A model generated the notes under the pieces. The model saw nothing but the letters and a program-made list of their open reading frames with translations. It was not told where the DNA came from and did no database searches. From positions 1-32,041 of the forward strand of contig CAMAUC010000036.1 of the NCBI GenBank assembly GCA_945861265.1: 32,041 nucleotides of DNA. Reading direction: 5' to 3'. This DNA comes from Rhizobium sp. Q54 (lineage in GTDB: Bacteria; Pseudomonadota; Alphaproteobacteria; Rhizobiales; Xanthobacteraceae). Positions 27,280 through 32,041 of the stretch are shown in pieces (position 1 is the first letter of the stretch; each line of letters begins with the position of its first letter). Position numbers and translations under genes: made by a program.

Positions 27280-28281
27280 TTACTTCGGAATGCCGACCGT
27301 GTCGGGCGAGACCTTCGACTTGCCGGCCTCGTGCAGCTGCCAGGCCGTGGTCTTGATCGCCGGCATCGCGGCTGCGAGCGCGGCAGCGCCGGAAACCGGC
27401 GCGAACAGTGCGCCGTTGGCGGTGGCGTATTTCTTCATCGCCTCCGACTTGGCGATAACGTTTTCCCACAGCATGTCGATGGTCTTAGTGACGTCGGCCG
27501 GCACGCCCTTCGGCACGAAAATGCCGAAATAGTTGGCGTCCGGCTTGTAGCCGGCGACCGACGAGGTGATCGGCGCGATAGTGCCGAAGCCTTCGAGTTC
27601 GAGCGGCTTGTCGGACAGCACGGCGAGCGGGTTGAGCCGCTTGGCGCGGATCATGTTGGCCTGCTCGACCGCGAGCTGCGTCGTCACTTCGGCTTCGCCG
27701 GACACCACGGCGATCACCGCCGGATTGCCGCCGTCATACGTGACGTGCTTGTAGGTCAGGCCGAGCGCGCGGGTGAAGGCTTCGATGGCGGCGTGGCCGG
27801 ACGAGTTGATGCCGGCAGTCGCGACCGACACCGTGTTCGGCTTGGCCTTCATCGCGGTGATCAGGTCCTGCGGAGTCTTGTAGGCCGACGAAGGGCCGAC
27901 GCCGAGCACCGACACGTTGACGACGCTCAGATAGAGGTTCCAGTCGGCGATCTTGGTGTCGAGCAGACCGCTGACCGCGTAAGTGCCAAGATCCTTGGCG
28001 GCGCCGGCGGTCCAGGTATAGCCGTCCTTAGGCGCTTCGAGCGCATTCTTGGTACCGATCGAGCCGGATGCGCCGGGCTGATTGACGATGACGATTTTCT
28101 GGCCGAGCGACTTTTCCATTTCGGCAGCGGCAAGGCGCGATACCTGATCGGTCGAACCGCCAGCCGCCCACGGCACGATCAAGGTGATAGGACGTTCCGG
28201 CTTCCACGGATAGTTCTGGGCAGAAGCGGCGCCGGAAAGTCCGATGGCCGCCGCGGCACTGAGCATCAAGATGCGTAACAT
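27280..28281 (-). CDS. tctC: Tripartite tricarboxylate transporter binding protein (TctC/Bug family)
   Basis: 333 aa periplasmic receptor. A Sec signal peptide is visible (MLRILMLSAAAAIGLSGAASA, cut near residue 21). The mature start YPWKPERPITLIVPWAAGGSTDQ, then KIVIVNQPGASGSIG and the APKDGYTW region, is the classic Bug-family pattern with the conserved Asp loop that grips the carboxylate. The ribosome site GGGAGAA lies about 7 nt before the ATG. It is 71 nt downstream of the DUF993 gene on the same strand and is followed by a strong terminator. Bug proteins bind many organic acids, so the ligand should be inferred from the catabolic genes around it. Confidence 0.95.
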   Translation of the reverse strand: MLRILMLSAAAAIGLSGAASAQNYPWKPERPITLIVPWAAGGSTDQVSRLAAAEMEKSLGQKIVIVNQPGASGSIGTKNALEAPKDGYTWTAGAAKDLGTYAVSGLLDTKIADWNLYLSVVNVSVLGVGPSSAYKTPQDLITAMKAKPNTVSVATAGINSSGHAAIEAFTRALGLTYKHVTYDGGNPAVIAVVSGEAEVTTQLAVEQANMIRAKRLNPLAVLSDKPLELEGFGTIAPITSSVAGYKPDANYFGIFVPKGVPADVTKTIDMLWENVIAKSEAMKKYATANGALFAPVSGAAALAAAMPAIKTTAWQLHEAGKSKVSPDTVGIPK

Positions 28282-28352
28282 TGTAGTTCTCCCTTGGTTG
28301 ATATGTCGTCGTTTCCTGGTCGCCGGTCTAATGCCGGCTTTTTATTCGCAGC

Positions 28353-29519
28353 CTAAGCCATCCCGTGCACCGCCAACAGCCTGTTCATGCGTGACGCGGC
28401 CAGATCCGGGTCGTGCAAAACCCGTGCTTTGTCGGCGAGGCGGAACAGCTCGGCGAGGTGCAAGATCGAGCGTGCACTCTCTTGGCCACCGACCATGATG
28501 AAGTGGTCCTGCAATCCGTTCAGCCAGGCCAGAAACACGACGCCGGTCTTGTAGAAGCGCGTCGGTGCCTTGAAGATGTGGCGCGACAGCGGCACCGTCG
28601 GCTCCATGATGCCGTGAAAGCCTTGCAGGTCGCCTTTCGATAGCTTCGCCAGCCCGGCCGAGGCCGCCGGTGCAATGGCGTCGAAAATGCCAAGCAGCGC
28701 ATCGGAATAGCCTTCCTCGTCGCCGGCGATCAGTTCGGCGTAATTGAAGTCGTCGCCGGTATACATGCGTACGCCCTGCGGCAGGCGGCGGCGCATCGAG
28801 ATTTCCTTGTCCTTCGACAGCAGCGAAATCTTGACGCCGTCGATTTTGGCGGCGTTGTCCTGCATCACGGCGAGGCACGTCTCCATCGCGGCCTTGTGAT
28901 CGGCATTGCCCCAGTAACCCGCCAGCGCCGGATCGAACATTTCGCCAAGCCAGTGAATGATCACCGGCTCCTTCACCTGACGGAGAATGCGGCCATAGAC
29001 GCGCTCGTAATCGGCAGGCGATTTGGCGGCGTGCGCCAGCGCACGCGACGCCATGACGATGAGCTTGCCGCCCATGCCCTCGACGGCTTCGATCTGCTCA
29101 TCATAGGCGCGGATGATATCGTCGATGGTCACGTCATCGGTGACCGCGAGATGATCGGTGCCGACGCCGCAGCAAATCTTGGCGTCCGGCCGGCCTTTGG
29201 CCGCTTCCAGCGCGTGCTTGATCAGCTGCTTTGCCGCCGGCCAGTCGAGCCCGCCGCCGCGCTGCGCGGTGTCCATCGCCTCGGCGACGCCGAAGCCTAA
29301 GTCCCACAGGTAATGCCGGAAGGCGATCGTCTTATCCCAGTCGATATTGGTGTCCAGCCACGGATCGTTATCGGCCAGCGGGTCGGCGACCACATGCGCG
29401 GCCGCATAGGCAACGCGGTTGAAGCGCGCCGTCTCTGCCTTGGACGGAAACTGGATCGGCTCGCCCGTCGTGTAGGAAGCGAATTTGCCGCCAGCGTGAG
29501 GAAGCGAAAGCGTCGCCAT
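28353..29519 (-). CDS. DUF993 family protein, dihydrodipicolinate-synthase-like TIM barrel
   Basis: 388 aa from ATG 29519 (MATLSLPHAGG). I chose this over an in-frame ATG 11 codons upstream because GGGAG lies 6 nt before it, overlapping the stop of the oxidoreductase gene. The sequence matches my memory of DUF993, annotated as a distant DHDPS/NAL-type aldolase. The probable Schiff-base lysine is K230 in DGVKISLLS, at the place of the GxK lysine in DHDPS. The strand PVIIHWLGEMFDPALAGYW (185-203) parallels the PxxLYN..P..T loop of that family. Likely a class-I aldolase cleaving or forming a keto-acid bond, but no reaction is known to me. The gap to the preceding gene is 10 nt. Confidence 0.85.
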   Translation of the reverse strand: MATLSLPHAGGKFASYTTGEPIQFPSKAETARFNRVAYAAAHVVADPLADNDPWLDTNIDWDKTIAFRHYLWDLGFGVAEAMDTAQRGGGLDWPAAKQLIKHALEAAKGRPDAKICCGVGTDHLAVTDDVTIDDIIRAYDEQIEAVEGMGGKLIVMASRALAHAAKSPADYERVYGRILRQVKEPVIIHWLGEMFDPALAGYWGNADHKAAMETCLAVMQDNAAKIDGVKISLLSKDKEISMRRRLPQGVRMYTGDDFNYAELIAGDEEGYSDALLGIFDAIAPAASAGLAKLSKGDLQGFHGIMEPTVPLSRHIFKAPTRFYKTGVVFLAWLNGLQDHFIMVGGQESARSILHLAELFRLADKARVLHDPDLAASRMNRLLAVHGMA

Positions 29520-29529
29520 CTTTTGCTCC

Positions 29530-30684
29530 CTAGATTTTGATTTCCGGCACATCCAGCCAGCGCCGCTCGGCCCAGCTTTTCAGGCCCAGCTCGGCCAACT
29601 GCACGCCCTTGACGCCTTCGATCAAGCCATGATGCCACGGCGTATCCGCCACGACATGGCGAATGAAATCTTCCCACTGAATCTTGAAGCCGTTCTCATA
29701 AGCGATATTGTCCGGGACTTCCTCCCATTGCGACGCAAAGTCCATCGTCTGCGGTACGTCGGGATTCCATACCGGACGCGGCGTGTTAACGCGCGCCTGC
29801 GTCACGCATTTGGTCAGCCCGGCAACGGCCGAACCATGCGTGCCGTCGACCTGAAACGTCACCAGGTCGTCGCGCTGCACGCGCACCGCCCAGGACGAAT
29901 TCATATGCGCGATCACACCACCCTCAAGCTGGAAGGTCGCGTAAGCCGCGTCGTCGGCGTCGGCCTCGTAGGTCTTTCCGTTCTCATCGACGCGCTTGGG
30001 AATATGCGTGGCGCCAAGGCAGCTTACCGCCTCGACCTTGCCGAACAGATTGTCGAGCACGTAGCGCCAGTGGCACAGCATATCGAGAATGATGCCGCCG
30101 CCTTCGGCTTTCTTGTAGTTCCAGCTCGGGCGCTGCGCCGGCTGGCCCCAGTCGCCTTCGAACACCCAATAGCCGAACTCGCCGCGCACCGAGAGCATAC
30201 GGCCGAAGAAGCCGGCTTCGCGCAGCATCTTGATCTTGCGCAGGCCCGGCAAAAACAGCTTGTCCTGCACCACACCGTTCTTCAGGCCCTTGGCTTTGGC
30301 GAATTTGGCGACCGCGATCGCCTTGTCGAGCGTATCGGCAACCGGCTTCTCACAATAGATATGTTTGCCGGCCTGCATCGCCTGCATGATCAAGTCGGCG
30401 CGCATTTGCGTCGTCGCCGCGTCGAAGAACACTTCGTCCTTCGGGTCGTTCAGCGCCGCGGTGAGATCGGTCGTATGGCGCTCGATGCCATACTGCTTGG
30501 CCAGCGCCGCGATCTTTTCGGCATTGCGGCCGACCAGGATCGGATCGGGCATCACCCGGTCGCCATTCGGCAGCAGCACGCCGCCCTGCTGGCGGATCGC
30601 CACGATCGAACGCACCAGATGCTGGTTGAGCCCCATGCGTCCGGTGATGCCGTACATCACAATGCCTAATCTGCGGGTTGCCAC
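29530..30684 (-). CDS. Gfo/Idh/MocA family NAD(P)-dependent oxidoreductase
   Basis: 384 aa, first gene of the catabolic operon. A Rossmann motif is at the N-terminus (IVMYGITGRMG, 8-18). The EKP catalytic Lys motif is at 112-114 (YCEKPVAD). The D-xxx-H pair is D201/H205 in GGGIILDMLCHWRYVLD, as in sugar dehydrogenases of this family. The start is GTG at 30684, supported by a strong GGAGGA Shine-Dalgarno at plus-strand 30692-30697. Family members oxidise sugars, inositols or sugar acids, often at C3 or C1. Its position directly behind the regulated promoter suggests it starts the pathway (inference). Confidence 0.92.
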   Translation of the reverse strand: MATRRLGIVMYGITGRMGLNQHLVRSIVAIRQQGGVLLPNGDRVMPDPILVGRNAEKIAALAKQYGIERHTTDLTAALNDPKDEVFFDAATTQMRADLIMQAMQAGKHIYCEKPVADTLDKAIAVAKFAKAKGLKNGVVQDKLFLPGLRKIKMLREAGFFGRMLSVRGEFGYWVFEGDWGQPAQRPSWNYKKAEGGGIILDMLCHWRYVLDNLFGKVEAVSCLGATHIPKRVDENGKTYEADADDAAYATFQLEGGVIAHMNSSWAVRVQRDDLVTFQVDGTHGSAVAGLTKCVTQARVNTPRPVWNPDVPQTMDFASQWEEVPDNIAYENGFKIQWEDFIRHVVADTPWHHGLIEGVKGVQLAELGLKSWAERRWLDVPEIKI

Positions 30685-30691
30685 GAAGCCG

Positions 30692-30697
30692 TCCTCC
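30692..30697 (-). promoter_or_regulatory. Ribosome binding site fixing the GTG start of the oxidoreductase
   Basis: GGAGGA on the minus strand, 7 nt before the GTG at 30684. It decides the non-ATG start. Confidence 0.75.
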
Positions 30698-30731
30698 GAT
30701 TTTCCTGCCCCGCGTTTTATAGGCGCGGTTA

Positions 30732-30749
30732 AGTAACCATACGGTTACT
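30732..30749. promoter_or_regulatory. Operator-like palindrome, probable TetR binding site
   Basis: AGTAACC (30732-30738) and GGTTACT (30743-30749) are perfect inverted arms around a 4-nt centre, a length typical of TetR-family operators. It overlaps the -10 of the predicted promoter, so binding would block transcription of the operon. Confidence 0.7.
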
Positions 30750-30775
30750 ATGCAGACGCACCCCCGGTCCGTCAA
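30747..30775 (-). promoter_or_regulatory. Predicted sigma-70 promoter of the catabolic operon
   Basis: On the minus strand TTGACG (30775-30770), a 17-nt spacer, then CATAGT (30752-30747). Transcription should start near 30740, about 55 nt before the GTG of the oxidoreductase gene. Confidence 0.65.
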
Positions 30776-30796
30776 GGCCCGGAACGGGGCCAACGA

Positions 30797-31468
30797 TCAG
30801 AGTTTTGTGGGCTTCAAATAGGCGAGGATGACCTCGACGATATGCTCACCGCGCCGCACCAGCCGCTCCGGCGCGCTGAGGTTCTCGCCGAAGATGGTCG
30901 AGAGCGTGTGCCGGTTCGACATATAGAAGAAGCCGAGCGCGGCGATGCTGATGTACAGCTCGATCGGGTCTATGCCGGCGCGGAAAACCTTCTCTGCCGC
31001 GCCCCGCTTCAGCAGAACTTCGATCATCCCAACCAGCGGCGCGTGCAAGGTGCGGATCTGCTTGGAGGTCTTGAGATAAGCCGCCCGGTTCATGTTCTCG
31101 GTCGCCAGCAGACTCAAGAATTCCGGGTGGTCGATGAAATACTGCCAGGTGAACAGCACCAGTTTGCGCATGCCGGCCACGGGGTCGAGTTCGGTCAGAT
31201 TGAGGCCGATCTCGGCGGCGCGGATCGCCGCGTAAGTGTGTTCGAGCACGGCGAGATAAAGACCCTGCTTGTCGCCGAAGTAGTGATAGAGCATGCGCTT
31301 GTTGACGCCGGCCCGCGCCGCGATGGCATCGACGCGGGCGCCGGTCAGCCCCTTGGCCGTAATTTCGGCCGTGGCGGCGCGCAGGATCGCCGCGCGCGTG
31401 CGCTCGGGGTCGCGCGTCAGACTGGCGGCGCGCGGCTTGCTCCTCGTTTTCGGCAGACTGCCTTCCAT
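30797..31468 (-). CDS. TetR family transcriptional regulator
   Basis: 223 aa. The N-terminal helix-turn-helix domain lies at about 20-70 (RAAILRAATAEITAKGLTGARVDAIA, then AGVNKRMLYHYFGDKQGLYLAVL), an excellent TetR signature. The C-terminal domain of about 150 residues is all-helical and would bind the ligand. A basic stretch precedes the HTH (PKTRSKPRAAS). The ATG at 31468 has GAGGGGAG just upstream. The gene ends 112 nt before the oxidoreductase gene, and that gap contains the operon promoter and operator. It is therefore the natural candidate for local repressor, with a pathway intermediate as inducer (inference). It starts 45 nt after the cobA-type gene on the same strand and could share its transcript. 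Confidence 0.93.
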   Translation of the reverse strand: MEGSLPKTRSKPRAASLTRDPERTRAAILRAATAEITAKGLTGARVDAIAARAGVNKRMLYHYFGDKQGLYLAVLEHTYAAIRAAEIGLNLTELDPVAGMRKLVLFTWQYFIDHPEFLSLLATENMNRAAYLKTSKQIRTLHAPLVGMIEVLLKRGAAEKVFRAGIDPIELYISIAALGFFYMSNRHTLSTIFGENLSAPERLVRRGEHIVEVILAYLKPTKL

Positions 31469-31513
31469 TGCTCCCCTCGCAGGCTCCTGTTTAGCGCAGG
31501 CGCCGGAGGAGTC

Positions 31514-32041
31514 CTAGGCCGTGCTGGCGATCCGCCTTGCCTGCTTGTCACCCAGGCTTTCCATCGCCCGGCCGATCATCACCAGCACCGGCCCCGGTAG
31601 TGCCGCTTGCGCCAGCCGCACCGGCAGTTCGCCGATGGCGCAGGCGATCACTTGCTGATCGGGCCGCGTGGCGCGGGCAATCGCCGCCGCCGGCGTCGAC
31701 GGATCGAGACCCTCGATGAGCGCGCGGGCGACCAAAGCCCCGAGCGTGCGCACCGGCATATAGATCGCCGTCGTCGTCGCCGTGTCGGCCAGGGCGCGCC
31801 AGTCGATATCGTCGGGCAGCTGGCCGCTCTGCGCATGGCCGGTGATGTATTGCAGCCGGCGCGAATGCTTGCGGTCGGTCAGCGACAGGCCTAGGCGCGC
31901 CGCCGCGCCCTGCGCCGCGCTGATGCCGGGCACGATCTCGACCGCGATGTTGGCCGCCTTGCAGGCATCTAACTCTTCGCCGGCGCGGCCGAAGATCAAC
32001 GGGTCGCCGCCCTTGAGCCGCACGACGCGCTTGCCTTGACG
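31514..32041 (-). CDS. cobA: Uroporphyrinogen-III C-methyltransferase, C-terminal part (cut by window edge)
   Basis: The 175 visible codons read in from the window edge; an internal GTG at 32023 is not the real start. The sequence opens RQGKRVVRLKGGDPLIFGR, the hallmark SAM-dependent uroporphyrinogen methyltransferase motif. ITGHAQ, TTTAIYMPVRTL and GPVLVMIGRAME follow, matching SUMT order. The enzyme adds two methyls to uroporphyrinogen III to give precorrin-2, for cobalamin and siroheme. About 90 N-terminal residues should lie beyond the window. No CysG-type oxidase/chelatase domain is visible in this part; in CysG that domain is N-terminal, so it cannot be excluded. The gene ends 45 nt before tetR. 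Confidence 0.9.
   Translation of the reverse strand, partial: RQGKRVVRLKGGDPLIFGRAGEELDACKAANIAVEIVPGISAAQGAAARLGLSLTDRKHSRRLQYITGHAQSGQLPDDIDWRALADTATTTAIYMPVRTLGALVARALIEGLDPSTPAAAIARATRPDQQVIACAIGELPVRLAQAALPGPVLVMIGRAMESLGDKQARRIASTA

Overview
The window is a GC-rich (roughly 60-65% by eye), densely coded chromosomal segment with 25 protein genes and one tRNA. It looks like an alphaproteobacterium of the Hyphomicrobiales, near Bradyrhizobiaceae or Xanthobacteraceae. That placement is an inference from two intergenic palindromic repeats that resemble repeats I remember from Bradyrhizobium and Rhodopseudomonas genomes, from the expanded ABC and TctABC transporter content, and from the CaiB-type CoA-transferase, malonyl-CoA decarboxylase and AsmA genes. 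I see no phage, insertion sequence, CRISPR array or broken gene. The last gene is cut by the window edge.

Left part (1-8.2 kb): a two-domain iron-type ABC permease and an AsmA-family envelope protein lie on the plus strand. They face a minus-strand series that interleaves glycerol catabolism (glpD, glpK) with two receiver-only response regulators. The regulators are clear paralogues that align without gaps.

Middle part (8.3-19.5 kb): a class-I glutamine amidotransferase and a short-chain dehydrogenase are followed by a converging malonyl-CoA decarboxylase. Divergent from the decarboxylase is a complete peptide/nickel-class ABC importer: a fused double ATPase, a Tat-signal binding protein and two permeases. 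A family III CoA-transferase follows. Two strong hairpins separate the binding-protein gene from the permease genes. A 52-residue small ORF and a small membrane protein come next.

Right part (19.5-32 kb): a DEAD-box RNA helicase with a DbpA-type RNA-binding domain and a long, lysine-rich repetitive tail, then tRNA-Arg(UCG). Beyond these is the most interesting region, an eight-gene minus-strand catabolic operon (30684 to 22055): Gfo/Idh/MocA oxidoreductase, DUF993 aldolase-like protein, TctC-TctB-TctA tripartite transporter, sugar-phosphate-isomerase-like TIM barrel, enolase-superfamily (MLE/mandelate racemase-like) enzyme, and a second TIM barrel. A TetR gene sits just upstream. Between it and the operon is a well-formed promoter (TTGACG, 17 nt, CATAGT) whose -10 overlaps an 18-bp operator-like palindrome. 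A rho-independent terminator lies inside the operon, directly after tctC. The genes read as a regulated system for uptake, oxidation, elimination/dehydration and aldol cleavage of an unidentified sugar acid or polyol. A truncated uroporphyrinogen-III methyltransferase (cobA type) closes the window.
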